Source of the DNA: Ustulina deusta
Taxonomy: Eukaryota; Ascomycota; Sordariomycetes; Xylariales; Xylariaceae
Assembly: GCA_023159155.1 (NCBI GenBank)
Contig: JAJNNX010000002.1
Location: forward strand, 186,001-250,000
Length of the DNA stretch: 64,000 nucleotides
Direction of reading: 5' to 3'
Shown here: positions 1-12,270 of the stretch, piece by piece
Layout: each line of letters begins with the position of its first letter
Numbering within the stretch: position 1 is the first letter of the stretch
The notes under the pieces: generated by a model
Database searches by the model: none
What the model was told of the DNA's origin: nothing
What the model saw: only the letters and a program-made list of their open reading frames with translations
Position numbers and translations under genes: made by a program

Positions 1-1010
1 TATTAGATAGCTAAATATTTAAAGCAGTTTATAAAAATATAAATATTTATATATTTAATAATCTTACTATTAGTAATAAATTTTATAAATATAAAATCTT
101 TAGTGCTAGAATTAAAATAATTTATATTAATAGACCGGAGTTCTAATATAGTTTTTTATTACTAAACTATAATTAAAAACTAGGCTATATTCTAAATATT
201 CTAAATAAACTATATAACTAGTAATATTACTATATTTTAAACGTAACGTTTATTTTAATAAATAATAATGTTTTAAAAAAAATATTAAGCCTTTTTTATA
301 GTAAGTAGTATAGCTATATTATTAGTTAGGAAATCTTTTAATAAAAAATATCTAAAAAGAAATAATAAATTATAAACGTAAAACTTGTTAAAATAAACTA
401 ATAGATTTTTAAAGTTTTAAAAATTAATAGGTTTATTTAATATAATAAATAATATTTGCTACTTATAAAGTAAAATAACTGCTATATTTTTTTAAAATAA
501 TAATATGTTTTATTTTAATAATAATACGTTTAGCTGTTTTAGAAAAAATAGCAGGTTATTTAGTAGTAAACTTTTTTATTTAGTATATAGAATATTTTTT
601 TTTTAGTATTTAAAAAATATAATAAATTAATAGCAAGATTTAACCTAGGCAAACAAATAATTAAGCTCTAGTTTTATAGTATAGTTAGTATTAGGTACTA
701 AGTTTTAAACAAATTAAATATTTTGATTTATAACTAATATAGCTAAAAAATAATTTATACTAATAAATTTGCGTAGCTAGCATACTAAAAAAAGATCTTT
801 AAAGCGATAAGTTATTAGTATAGAAGTCTAAGGCTATATAATTAGGGAAAAAAGTAATAATAATTTTAGGGTAGCTCTAGATAATAATAAGTTAATTAAA
901 CTAAGCTAGTAAAAAAAATAATAATAATAGCGGTTAATAGCGCAATAATCGCTAGCTACTAATTTGTAATAGTATAAATAGATTAATTAGAGTATATTAG
1001 AGTTATAGAA
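1..1010. repeat. AT-saturated RIP-like repeat relic
   Basis: The first kilobase is almost only A and T, is very rich in TpA and has few CpA or TpG steps, and carries no long open frame. It changes abruptly to ordinary composition near position 1010. In Pezizomycotina this is the usual result of repeat-induced point mutation of a transposon copy. I cannot tell which element it was. It continues beyond the left edge of the window. Confidence 0.75.
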
Positions 1011-1388
1011 TGGATAGAGGATCCGTACTGTGGCTACTATGTACATACTGCTACTTATAGTGGATATGCGGGTTATGTGACAAGCTCCCTTTCCATATTA
1101 TTGCCAATACCTACTAAATAGGGTGCAGCTGGTGTCCAGTTTTCAGTGCATCCCGTCGTGCGAATGACGTCACAAAAACAGACCCCTCGCTCCACGTTCG
1201 CGCAAGCCTCGACATGTGTAGCCATGATCTTCAGGGACAAGCAATTCCTTAAATCGGGCCTCGCTGTTCAGAGCCCAATGCGATCCTACTAGGTAGACAG
1301 ATCGAACATTCCTTTTCGGTCCCCTCACTTCTCGTTTCCCATATTGTCTGTCCACCACAGCCAATTCATCCGCCCGTCAAGCAACAAC
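1011..1388. other. Spacer upstream of GH2 gene
   Basis: Ordinary-composition spacer between the AT-rich block and the GH2 start codon. It presumably holds the promoter and 5' leader. The GH2 reading frame is open upstream to 1344 but has no ATG before 1389. No other gene is seen. Confidence 0.5.
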
Positions 1389-3657
1389 ATGGCCTACCAG
1401 TCCCAGGACGCTTACCCACGACCCGACTTCGTTCATACGAATCACAGATGGGCGCCCATCAATGACCAGTGGACGATTATTTTCGACGACGAAGACGTCG
1501 GGCTGAAGGAGTCGTGGCACATCAACGGCGTGCCCGATAAGGTTTCCGCCAGTGCCTCGTCGGGCCCCAGCAGCGCCGAAGCCGAGGCGGAAGCCCAACG
1601 GCTCGCCGCATTCCCCGAGCTCATCGCGAAGGGATTCCAGGCCCGGAAAGACCAGACTCGCGAGAATGCGAAGAAGCCTATCAACGTGCCGTTCACCTTT
1701 CAGACACCGGCCTCGGGTCTCCGCGAAACGGATGCCCATGAGGTAATGTGGTACGAGCGACCCGTCTCGGACCCCCGCGCCAAGGCCGAGATAGACGCTA
1801 GCGACCGCGTGCTCGTCCGATTCGGCGCAGTGGATTACGATGTCACACTCTGGGCGTCGGGGCACCTTGTCGGCAAGCACCGAGGCGGGCATGTGCCCTT
1901 CGATGTTGACATTACCGACGCCCTGGATAGCGTGCGGAAGAGCACCGGGAAAAGTGAGCTTCAGCTGGTCTTGCGTGTCCAGGACTCCCCCTATGACCTG
2001 GGCCAGCCACGCGGGAAGCAATACTGGGCTCCTCAACCCGAGAGTATTTTCTATACGCCATCAAGTGGCATATGGCAACCCGTTGTTGTCGAGGTGGTAC
2101 CGGCAACCCGCCTAGGCAACAGCAGCGCAGGCACAGTGCTGAAATCGAACGACATCCATAGCGGAGTGCTCGACGCGGAAGTGTCTGTTCTCGGACGCAG
2201 AGCCGGTCACGCCTATAGTGTCGAGATCGAAGGTAGCCTCAACGGGTTTTCAATCGGCAAGAAGAGAGAAGACTTGCCCAAGGATAAGGACTACACTTAC
2301 GTCAAGCTCCCTCTAGCGCTAAGTGAGGATCAAAAGAAGAGTGCACCACAGTCTGTGACTAGCTTGGCACCGTACGACAATCCCGATTTCTGGCATAAAG
2401 GGCTGGCCCTTTGGTCACCGGACCACCCCACCCTCTATGATCTCGTCATCCGATTATACAATTCGGAGGGCAAGGTCATCGATGAGGTCAAGACATACAC
2501 GGGTTTCCGACATCTAGACTGGAACAAGGGCGACGGTACATTCCGGCTCAACGGCAAGCCGCTCTTCCAAGCATTATGCCTGGACCAAGGCTACTGGCCC
2601 GAGACGGGCTTAACGCCGCCTAGTCATGATAGTCTGAGGCAGGATATCGTGCTCGCGAAAAAGATGGGATTCAACGGGTGCCGGAAGCACCAGAAAGTCG
2701 AAGACCCCGTGTTCCTCTACTGGGCCGACAAGCTCGGATACCTCGTGTGGGGCGAGATGGCGAACGCGTACGAGTTCAGCGCCGAGTACAAGGATCGGAT
2801 GAACCAAGAATGGACCGAGGCCGTGAAGCGCGACATCAACCATCCGTCTGTCATCACATGGACGCCAGTGAACGAGTCCTGGGGATACCCGAGTCTCAAG
2901 GATAATGTCGAACAGCGCAATCATGTCTGCTCGCTATACTATCTAACGAAGTCGGTCTAATACACCTCTCCCTCTTCCCCCCCCTGAGACAGTTCTAACC
3001 TAGATAAATGATGCCAGGTCTCTTGATCCCACGCGGCCTGTAAACGACAACTGCGGCTGGGAACACGTGCTAACAGACCTGAGCACATTCCACGACTACT
3101 CCGACGCGCCAGCTCTCTCCAGGTCGTGCGCAACCCTCGAGAAAACACTCGACCGAGACTGGGCCGGACGGCCCATGTTCGTGGGCCCCGTCGGCGACAG
3201 CGACCCCGCCACAAAGCACCGTCCCGGCGCCCCTGTCATCTGCACCGAGTTTGCCGGCGTCAACATTGCGCCCGTCGGCGCGAAAGGCGACGGGATCCAG
3301 CCCCAAGGCGGAGGCGGCGATTGGGGATACACGACCGCGAGCGATGCGGGCGACCTCCTGGGCCGCATCGAAGCCCTCGTCAAGGCGATTACTCAGGGGA
3401 GTCATGTGACTGGGTTCGTGTATACGCAGCTGTAAGTTTGTTTTACTATTCTTTTTTTTTTTTTTTTTTTTTTGGTTTGGTTTGGTTTGGTTCTTTGCTG
3501 ATTCATGTGTGCCCAACAAAACAGAACCGATATCGAACAAGAGGTCAATGGCGTGTATTCGTTCGGCAGGAAGGAGAAGATCCCGGCGGCCGAGGTGAAG
3601 AAGATTTTCGATGCGGCGCAGAAGAGCTATCATGACAGCCTCCCCGAGGGCATCTAG
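1389..3657 (+). CDS. Glycoside hydrolase family 2 protein (beta-galactosidase/glucuronidase-like)
   Basis: Model: exons 1389-2950, 3018-3431 and 3525-3657, 702 residues. Introns are 67 nt (CTAAC branch near 2995) and 93 nt (a long T-run followed by GGTTT repeats). The protein has the GH2 order: N-terminal sugar-binding jelly roll, immunoglobulin-like middle domain, then a TIM barrel. The acid/base glutamate is in the NES motif after NHPSVITWTPV (about E496), and the nucleophile lies in TEFAG (about E598). No signal peptide is visible, so the enzyme is probably intracellular and acts on non-reducing beta-linked sugars; the exact substrate cannot be read from sequence. The first ATG of the frame is 1389. 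It lies just beside the RIP-like block but shows no RIP damage itself. Family assignment is firm; specificity is not. Confidence 0.88.
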
Positions 3658-4313
3658 TCTTTCTCTTGCTCTGGGTTTGTGCTGGGTAATCGAGTTAATT
3701 AGATTATGATGTTGAGTGAACGTACTTGGATATTTTCACGCCTTTTCTTTGGAGAATCTACACTTTGTTTCCTCCCGGCACGCAGAATATCTCTTGGAAA
3801 TCGAGGGCGAAGTGCTTGGCTGGTCTAACTTGTCTATTCGATTAGTTACATAAAATCAATTTGATTGCTTGTTTTATCGCTCTTCTAACCAAACTACTTT
3901 TGTGCAACATGGATTCTGAATCTAGAATTTTATTACAGTAGTCCGGGGGCTAATATATACTGCGGGTAGGCTATTAGAGATCTATCGACGAGAGCAGCTA
4001 TCGGTTAATGTTGTCTTGATATCCGATGTGCTATTGCGATACGTCTTGTTTGTAAGGTACCATAACTAGTTGTATCTCCTACAGTCTAAGCTCCCTCGCA
4101 ATACATGAGTATAGTAATAGGCCTGTCTACACTAGGTAGCTTTAAGTGGGTACTTTCGGGATGGTGGGCCCGGAAAAACATTATGGCGGGCCAATGACGA
4201 GCACATTAATTCCAACTGGTGCCTCTTGGCTTCAACGTCGAGGCCAGTCGACGAACGAACAGGAGCCGATGAACTAATCACCCGCATTGCCCATTGACCT
4301 GCACACAACGCAG
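3658..4313. other. Intergenic spacer
   Basis: Between the GH2 stop and the complex I gene. It probably contains the GH2 3' UTR and the promoter of the next gene. I see no open frame with family resemblance and no structured RNA. Confidence 0.5.
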
Positions 4314-5829
4314 ATGGCGTCGCTCTACCGCATCGCAGGCTGCGGCGCCAGGCGCCTGCAGCTTGCACGGCCGTCGGCCTCGATCCGCGCCTTTTCGCGC
4401 ACGGCGCTGCGTGCCGCCACCGAGCTGCCCCAACGCACGACGCTGCAGCCCGTCGACGCCGACTTCGCCGGCCCCGTCGAGGCGTCGGGCGAGAGCAGCG
4501 TCGGCGAGCGCAAGGTCCGCCACTACACGGTCAACTTCGGCCCCCAGCATCCCGCCGCCCACGGCGTGCTGCGCCTGATTCTCGAGCTCAGCGGCGAGGA
4601 GATTGTCCGCGCCGACCCCCACGTCGGGCTGCTGCATCGCGGCACCGAGAAGCTGATCGAGTACAAGACGTACATGCAGGCCCTGCCCTACTTCGACCGC
4701 CTCGACTACGTGTCCATGATGACCAACGAGCAGTGTTTCGCCCTGGCCGTCGAGAAGCTGCTCAACATCGAGATTCCCGCCAGAGCCAAGTGGATTCGGA
4801 CCCTGTTTGGCGAGATCACGCGTGTCCTCAACCACCTCATGTCCGTCCTGTCCCACGCCATGGACGTTGGCGCATTGACGCCTTTCTTGTGGGGATTCGA
4901 GGAGCGAGAAAAGTTGATGGTATGTTCAGGCTCCTAGCACGAACGATCATCTCGTCACCATTCGCGGCATTTCCACCCGTGCGAGGCTGACACGAGACTT
5001 TACAATCACAGGAATTCTACGAACGTGTCTCCGGAGCTCGTTTGCACGCTGCCTACGTCAGACCCGGCGGTGTCCACCAAGACATTCCCCTCGGCCTGCT
5101 CGACGACATATACCAATGGGCTACCCAGTTTGGTGACCGTATCGACGAAACCGAGGAGATGCTTACGGACAACCGTATTTGGATTCAACGGTTGAAGGGC
5201 GTCGGTGTTGTTCCTGCGACCGAGGCCCTCAATCTCTCCTTCACCGGTGTTATGTTGCGAGGATCCGGTATCCCATGGGACATCCGAAAGAGTCAACCCT
5301 ACGACGCCTATGACCAGGTCGAGTTTGATGTACCCGTCGGCATCAACGGCGATTGCTACGACAGATACTTGTGCCGTATGGAGGAGTTCCGGCAATCCCT
5401 TCGTATCATTCACCAGTGCCTGAACAAGATGCCAGCCGGTCCCGTCAGAGTCGAAGACTACAAGGTCTCACCACCCCCACGGACTGCCATGAAAGAGAAC
5501 ATGGAAGCACTCATCCATCACTTCCTACTGTACACCAAGGGTTACGCCGTACCGCCAGGTGAGACGTACTCGGCCATCGAGGCCCCGAAGGGAGAAATGG
5601 GTGTCTATCTCGTCAGTGACGGCAGCGAGCGGCCGTACCGATGCTCCATCCGAGCACCTGGTTTCGCCCATCTAGGTGGCTTTGACCACGTTGCAAGAGG
5701 TCATCTGTTGGCCGATGCTGTAGCTGTAATCGGTACCATGGACCTGGTGTTCGGTAAGTTCCCCTAGACTCAATACTGTTGAGAAGGTATCACTGCTAAC
5801 GATTCTTCGCAGGTGAGGTTGATAGGTGA
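4314..5829 (+). CDS. nuo-49: NADH:ubiquinone oxidoreductase 49-kDa subunit (NDUFS2)
   Basis: Exons 4314-4919, 5012-5753 and 5813-5829; 454 residues. This is the core complex I subunit that, with PSST, forms the ubiquinone-binding pocket in the inner mitochondrial membrane. The first ~45 residues are rich in Arg, Ala and Ser, as in a mitochondrial presequence. Conserved blocks include [13 protein letters not shown], the quinone-site HRGTEKL (His near residue 108), RPGGV, and the C-terminal motif VFGEVDR. The last exon encodes only the final few residues plus stop and is 17 nt long, so a frame-based caller would end the protein wrongly at the intron stop near 5767. GC-rich codon use in exon 1 is stronger than in exon 2. 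Symbol follows the Neurospora name. Confidence 0.95.
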
Positions 5830-7811
5830 TTTGCATGAGAAGAGTAGACCAGATTCAAATTAGAGAGAGGCCTTGAATGCATATACTCGCATTTTCCCTT
5901 GTTGTATGTACAATAGCCAGAGACGAGAAGCGCAGTGGTCGAGGCTTATCTCGAGATGCGCACATCATAGAGGCTATGCATCCCTCGGTCGGTGTTAGGC
6001 ACGAGGTGTCTGGTAAATACATGCATATATGATTGTTTGTCTTTCTCTCCGACTCCGGTACGTTGCGTATTACTGAGCAGCGAGTAAACATCTTGACATG
6101 GCCCAGGGATGATCACTGTTTAATCTAACTGATGGCAAATTTACCTTTTTGGGAATACATCATCTAGTTTGCAAGTTGTTGCTCACTCGTTGCAGGCGCA
6201 TAAAATCAAATAGCGTATAGCGAAGGAGTACCAGCTATACAGCTAACCCTTTTCACCCTCTAGAATGAGACCATAGTCTTGGGAAGGTATAGTTGAGCCT
6301 ACGTGAGGGTGACGCCGTAACCCCTCTCCCCCCCTATCTTTATTATAGCTCTGGTCGAGATGCATAAATACGGCCCAACATGTGTCTCACCACGCTTATT
6401 CGCCGATTCGATCGACTTGAACACTGCATCTTGTACTCCCCCTAGCCACTCCCACCATCACGCTATCTACCGGTTAGTCAGGTGTCACGGGGACGATTGC
6501 ACAAGGGACAAGTCAAAGACGTAGAAGAATGAATGAATGAATAACTCAAGCGCAATCGATTCCTGCCAACCCGGGGCTAAAGAATAGTACATAAAAAGAA
6601 GGAGAGAGAAAAAAGAAAAAGAAAAAACCCTGTAAAACCCAACCCCCCCCGCTTTCCTGTATCATTATCATTTAACCCCATCAACGAATCTGCCGTGAAC
6701 CAGCCAGCCAGCCAGCCAGCCAGCCACTTGGTCCGGAGACTTCAGTTCGTCACTGACGGGCGGAATGCCGTGCTGATGCGATGCTGAGGCGCGAGGAGAG
6801 GGCTGGACACAAGGCCTTCGATCTAGATCATTATTGTCGCGATGGACATCTAATTCCTTGCTGTCCTTTGCCTCCCTCGCTCGTAAGTTGTTGTTTTTTT
6901 TTTTTTTCCTTTCCCAGATCCTTTCGATTCGTAAATATGATATTCGACCCTGATGTTTATGCATAGAAATGGGGATGGATGGATGGATGGCTCCTGATGT
7001 CCACGTCTCTTCACACCTCGAGCTGTCGTCGCTTCGTTCTATAAATGGCCGGCGAGGAGTGTACCGTGGAAAGCAGGGACAGGTGCCGAGAAGAAGAAGA
7101 AAAATTCATATGTGGGTGAATAGGTGATGAATGAATGAAACCATGTTGGGAGGAACCGTGGGCTGGTAGCAATGTGTTCTCCCAGACCATAGAGGTTCCA
7201 TGCCGTACGCCGCACCCTTTCCCGCCCTCCCTTTAATGTGGGTATGATGTGAATATGGATATCTACCCTAGCGTGGTCGTATTCCTCCTTTTTTTTTTTT
7301 TTCCTTTCTGTCTTATTTTCGGTTTATTCCCATCTTCTTCTCGGTGTGACGTGGTATCGATAGAGGGCGGGAAAAAATAATAATGAAATCGTGTACTTAA
7401 TATATATGACGCTCGTGAAATGCCCACGTGAATATGGTATAGAAGCGGACCGGAAATCGTGGGCGTGGGGAGGCGGTGCAGAAGGATTGCAGCGCCATCT
7501 AAGATCGCCAAACTGGCGCATTGTTATGTCCTGTGTTCGTCCTGGCTAGACCGTGATGTATTCCCTCATAGATAAGTTGCTATTTTTTATTGTTCCCTTT
7601 TCTTCCCCCTCGGGTGTCGTATTGCGTCTAGGCCCCAGAGATCAAGAGGGAAATGATTCCCGCGCTCTGTAGTGCTGTATCTGTAACCTTGATGATCATG
7701 TTTTTGGACGTGTTTAGCCTGAGTGGTTCGATATTTGGGAACTCGGGAAACGCGCCTTCGTCTCTGGAATCGTGGAATTCACCAAGCATTCGGCCTATCG
7801 GAGAGGGAATG
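5830..7811. other. 2-kb intergenic region with short simple repeats
   Basis: No convincing gene. It holds several low-complexity tracts: a CCAG/GCCA tetranucleotide run near 6700-6725, an ATGG/TGGA run near 6972-6990, purine-rich and T-rich runs near 6600-6640, 6893-6908 and 7290-7302. The right part is probably the 3' UTR of the minus-strand gene that ends at 7812. Confidence 0.5.
6700..6726. repeat. CCAG tetranucleotide microsatellite
   Basis: About six tandem CCAG/GCCA units are directly visible. A second short run of TGGA units lies near 6972-6990. Both are in non-coding spacer. Confidence 0.8.
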
Positions 7812-9026
7812 TTAAAACTCGGACGATAGCCGCCGCATTTTCACCGGCGAGCCTTCAGAGCCTGATTGGAGAGAGCAGGTCTCGAAATCCCCGGCATGCG
7901 ATTCTCCCTCGGGCCCGGCGCCGATGGGAAACCCGGCAAGAGTCCTTTTCGGCTGTTGGTATTCCACGATCGAAGGGAGCCCGCTCCCTTGGGATGTCCC
8001 GCAAACAATCGGATTCCCGGAAATTGGGATACCACGCTGTGGGTAGTGCATAGTCTGGATGTCCACGGGGTGGCCTCCATATCTCGGAGCATCGGGTTCT
8101 ATAGGTCCGAGTATCTGGTCAAGGAGTGACCCCTGAGGGCCATCCACGGCCCAGCGCGCAATGTGCCCAGTAGGGATCTGGTTGTGTCCGTGTGGATAAC
8201 GGGGTCCATCGGCGAAATTCTTATCATTACTGGGAGTTCTCGCGTGGGCCTCGTATGAAGGCGTAGCAATAACGGGAGCCTTTGGATCATAGCTGTCCTT
8301 GGGGGATGACAGATGGTGCTTAGTGTTCCGAGTCTGGTCGGGCGAGACTGAGTGATCCAGCTCGGGGCTATCGTTCTCATCTATAGTTCCATGTGAGTAA
8401 AGTTTATCCCCGCTGTAAACGCTCTTTGTCTTACCATAGTCGTAATCAATGTCCAGAGGTTTGTATCTTTCGAAGCTCACGGGACACTCGCACTTGCCAC
8501 TCTCGTGAAGCTTGGCGTGATCCTTTGTCCATTCGGCACCGTACAAACTAGTGAGTCGAACCGCGACTTCAACGTTGTCTCCAACTCGAGCTTCTGCATA
8601 CAACGGTACTGCGGGCCCTTCACCCCGACCCGGAATGTTTGATTGCGTGGCTTGCGGGTAAAGAGCAGAGCCTCCAGCTGAAGTACCAGCGCTAGCGCCA
8701 GCTGTGATCGTTGAAGCCGTTGCTCCCTCATCCCCAACAATCGACGATCGTTTGACGAGCCGTGGCTGTTGCAGGCCCGGGAATTTTACCTCGCAATCGC
8801 ACGCTCCACGCTCGTGCATCCAGCGGTGCTCGTACTCGGCAATGTCGACTCTCCTTCCATGCATGATTCGATTGCAGGGATGGCACATCGTATGGGCCAG
8901 GAAGGGGCGACACGCCGGCGTAGAACAGCACGGATTGCTATGCATGTGAGTTGTCATGGGGCAAGGGCGGTTGACCGCCGTCGAGGTGTGCCCACAGAGG
9001 TAGGCGACGTACTCGGTGAAGCACAT
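7812..9026 (-). CDS. Conserved fungal Cys/His-rich protein of unknown function
   Basis: Single exon, 404 residues, start ATG at 9024-9026 (the frame is open a few codons upstream without another ATG). The first ~80 residues are dense in Cys and His (MCFTEYVAYLCGH, CCSTPAC, MCHPC, CDCEV), a spacing that suggests metal binding. This N-terminus is, to my memory, a recurring opening in uncharacterised proteins of Sordariomycetes. The middle has an Ala/Ser/Gly linker, a second short Cys pair (KCECPV near residue 180) and a long polar, probably disordered tail. No signal peptide or membrane segment. I cannot assign a function. The ~700 bp upstream is probably 5' UTR and promoter. Confidence 0.7.
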   Translation of the reverse strand: MCFTEYVAYLCGHTSTAVNRPCPMTTHMHSNPCCSTPACRPFLAHTMCHPCNRIMHGRRVDIAEYEHRWMHERGACDCEVKFPGLQQPRLVKRSSIVGDEGATASTITAGASAGTSAGGSALYPQATQSNIPGRGEGPAVPLYAEARVGDNVEVAVRLTSLYGAEWTKDHAKLHESGKCECPVSFERYKPLDIDYDYGKTKSVYSGDKLYSHGTIDENDSPELDHSVSPDQTRNTKHHLSSPKDSYDPKAPVIATPSYEAHARTPSNDKNFADGPRYPHGHNQIPTGHIARWAVDGPQGSLLDQILGPIEPDAPRYGGHPVDIQTMHYPQRGIPISGNPIVCGTSQGSGLPSIVEYQQPKRTLAGFPIGAGPEGESHAGDFETCSLQSGSEGSPVKMRRLSSEF

Positions 9027-12000
9027 ACTGTCCAGTATCACGAGCAGTCTGGTTGGACAGCTCTGTGGTCTCTGGCGGTTGGGGTTATTATGTAAAAGCA
9101 GCTAGTTGTGGGTATAAGAAGTTGCAGGTGCGAAATCGGGGTGGAAAATCAACGAGTAGTGGAACAGCTTGGTGTAACTGCTCAGGGTTCGGGGCTGAAA
9201 AGGCTGTTGTTATTGTTGTTGTGCAGTTTGGAAGCTGAGGTGATTTATGTAAGTCTAAATAGAGAATGAAGAACAGTCTGCGGACGAGGCAAGGGAAGAG
9301 TGAGCAAGAGAATACGCAAGGGATGCTGGATGGTGTGTGTAAGAGGAGGGACAAGGTCCTGAGGTGTAAGTTGGGGATGTTTGCGGCGGACAGGTAATGC
9401 TGTGGCGGCATTCAAGTCGGTCTGCGGGTTGAAGTGAATGTTGGCCACCTGGACACGGGTCCTTGATCAACTGCCAAGATAACAGACGACTGTCTTGGGA
9501 AACATCGATATAGTCGATGGGCCAATGTCCATCGATCTGCGGTTTTGCCTGAGACTCTGGGTTTGGCCAGCTGGTGGAGTGAAGGGACTGAGCAATCAAG
9601 CCCCCGACCGCACCCTGCTGCACGGTCCTTTGACGTCAAGCTACGACCACTCGTCGTTGATATCTGCATGTCCGTGATGTCGGGTACCATTCTGCTATGG
9701 CAGGTCGAGGTGCTAATACGCTTCACTAAGTGCCGTGGAAGGCTCTTAAACCCAGCGGTGGTATAGCAAGGAACGCCACCATGGGATCCGAGCGGTGCTG
9801 GTAGTGAATCGGCTCCCAAACAAGCAAAGAATGGTTTGATGACAACAACCTGCCCTCAGAGCCCGGGCACCCAATCACCACCGCAGATAAGGGGGGCCAA
9901 TCTCGGTCGCTGGTGGTGTCGGGTCTGTCCCAAGACTGTACGGGTAGTGAATGAGGGCTCCTGCTCGCTGGTGCAACCCAAACTATGTCGACTGCCATGA
10001 TCAAGCCCCTAGAATTAGTGGCCTCGTGGCTCCAGCTTCGTGGCAGTGGCATAGTTTCACTCTGACCAGCTATCCACTCCAACATTTATCTAGGGTGTAA
10101 TATTAAGCATGCCCTGTGTTTCTGGTAGGTGTCCGTGGGGTTGATGCTTATCTGCCGAGTGGGAATGGAATAACATGGATTAATCATGTGAATCGAGTTA
10201 CTACCTAAATCCCAACACTGGGCCAGCATCTTCTACTGATTGGGTCCCTAGAGTGAATATGTACGTAAAGTCCTGCCACACTTCACTAAGATAAAACTTC
10301 CAGTTAGGTATAGCATATTGAATCCGAGTCATTCTATATGTCTGTCCAATACACTACGCCATTACAGAGGGCTCCCGGTTCATTTCACGGAGTGGGTTTG
10401 GTGAATGGACTGATCCCCGATGGAATATTAGCGTGGGAGGACCTTTGGCCTGGTGTCATGGCTATCCCGGTGAAGCAAACCGTTGTCGCACTGGCCAGGA
10501 TCTGTCATGGATGGTTCTGTGGGTTGGATTCAGTAGTAAAAAGCACCAATCGTGGTTCTCTATTCTCCCATCTACAGCAATGGGCCTGCTATCCGACTCG
10601 AGACAACAATACAAGCAAACTATCAAAAGGTCCGAGACTAGCCCGACGGTGAGCAGCATATGTTTTGACACAATGAGGAAAGTAGAACTGAGATGGACTG
10701 GATGTTTCTATTTTAGCGGTAATAAGCCTCGGGAAAGCAAAACCTACACTCCCAAAGGTATGGACCACCTTTCAGAACAACACTGCGAGTGGACAACCTG
10801 GAGGGCTCCATGCCACTGTGTTCGCCCGTGGGCGGGATTGATACAACTGGTAGTGTGATATAACCAGTCTCTGTGTATTGCGAATAATGAAAAGAGCAAA
10901 GAGGCCACCAGGGCATGGAAACGCCGACCAAATTAGAGCTCCTACGATAATACAACGGAACCACATTTCTTATCTTTCTCATTAGTCTTGACAAATTACT
11001 TTAGTTCTAGTTTACGCTGTCTTTTCAAGGTGATTCTCTGCGCTTTGCTGGATTTATTACCAGAGCTTAATAATCCAGTGATGGTCCATCCATATCTACT
11101 TCAAGAGAAGCCTATCCTCGCACTCGGTAGACTTGCGAAGAACAAGAGTTATTTTCCGCATTAGATTAAAAAATATTACAGGTAATATTTTCCAACACTA
11201 GGGCCTCTGAAGGCATCGAAATAACCATCTATCGTGGTAGTACTGAATTTAAATTTCAGACAGCCACAATATCCATATAAGAACAAATTACTTATTTGAT
11301 GATTGCGATAGTCACGGAAGAGGTTGTAAAGATAGATTTACCGAGGCATTGAACTTACCGTAGTACTAGACCAGTGTTGTCTCACGTGCTGGAGGAGACA
11401 TTAATAGCATATATCACTAGATATTAGAACTATTCTTTGTGGGTATCTCGGAAACACAAAAAGGGCTAGGATTAGGGTAGCGGGTGGTAGACCGACTGGT
11501 GCTGATCGAATTTGAGGTTCTTGGATCGTATTGGTTTGGCGGATAATATGGTGGGAAATTAAAGGCCGTTATAACAAGGCCTTTGTACGTACAGACGTGA
11601 TGTTTTAGCCGCAGCTACCTTAGTTGTCCTAGAAGGCGAAAGGAGGATTACGCTGTGCTGTGGGAGCTTGAATTTGTTTTGCTCGTGGTAGTTCTAGTTC
11701 GATCAATAGACATGGTGTTTCTACTTCTTGTATGCGACTCCCATATACCACCCTACCGATTCCCAAGGATCGCGTTGGCTTCCGTTCCATAGGTTAGTAT
11801 TGTAATCAAGACATACTTTTTGGGAAGTTCTTTATCTACGACATGACATTCGTCACCCTTAAAGGACCGATCTATTAAGGGTGGCGTCCCAAGATTTATC
11901 CCACTTTTTGGCTGCTTTTACGACTCGTTTCAACTGTATTGGACCAACAGCCGACAAACCAACGATGGAACGAGCCACCCCCTAACTGAGTCCCGGATAG

Positions 12001-12270
12001 CACCTGGTAAAGATAAACACTCGATGACTTCTCGAATAATGTTTTTGTATTTAGTTCTAAGACTAGGTGTGTCTGTGGTGTGGGCTGGGCGCTAAATCGA
12101 ATTCCCACATTCTGTTCCCGACACGGATACCATTGAGCGCAAAATTGGCAACAGAAGATCAAACTACATTGGGTTGAGGAACCCATCAAGCTCAATCTCT
12201 ATCTTTCAATGCCGTCAGAGGTTCTATTAGATGCTAATCAACCATTGTGGTTCGGGTACGAGGTATTATT
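9027..12270. other. 3.2-kb gene-poor region
   Basis: Only short frames (under 145 codons) without recognisable domains or clear ATG-splice structure. The left end probably contains the promoter and leader of the minus-strand Cys/His-rich gene, and the right end the 3' UTR of the PLP enzyme. The centre (about 10100-12200) has mixed composition and may hold lineage-specific or decayed sequence. I see nothing I can name. Confidence 0.45.

Noticed and set aside
1377..2036. 219-codon minus-strand frame opposite the GH2 exon
   Set aside because: It is a shadow of the GC-rich GH2 coding exon; the plus-strand protein has clear family motifs and catalytic residues.
4278..4856. 192-codon minus-strand frame opposite the complex I gene
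   Set aside because: GC-rich antisense shadow; the sense strand encodes a conserved presequence and NDUFS2 core.
10338..10858. 104- and 141-codon overlapping plus-strand frames in the gene-poor region
   Set aside because: No domain, no recognisable splice-joined extension, and two overlapping frames of similar quality, as expected by chance.
11466..11476. Single TTAGGG-like motif
   Set aside because: One copy only, with no tandem array, so it is not a telomere or interstitial telomeric repeat.
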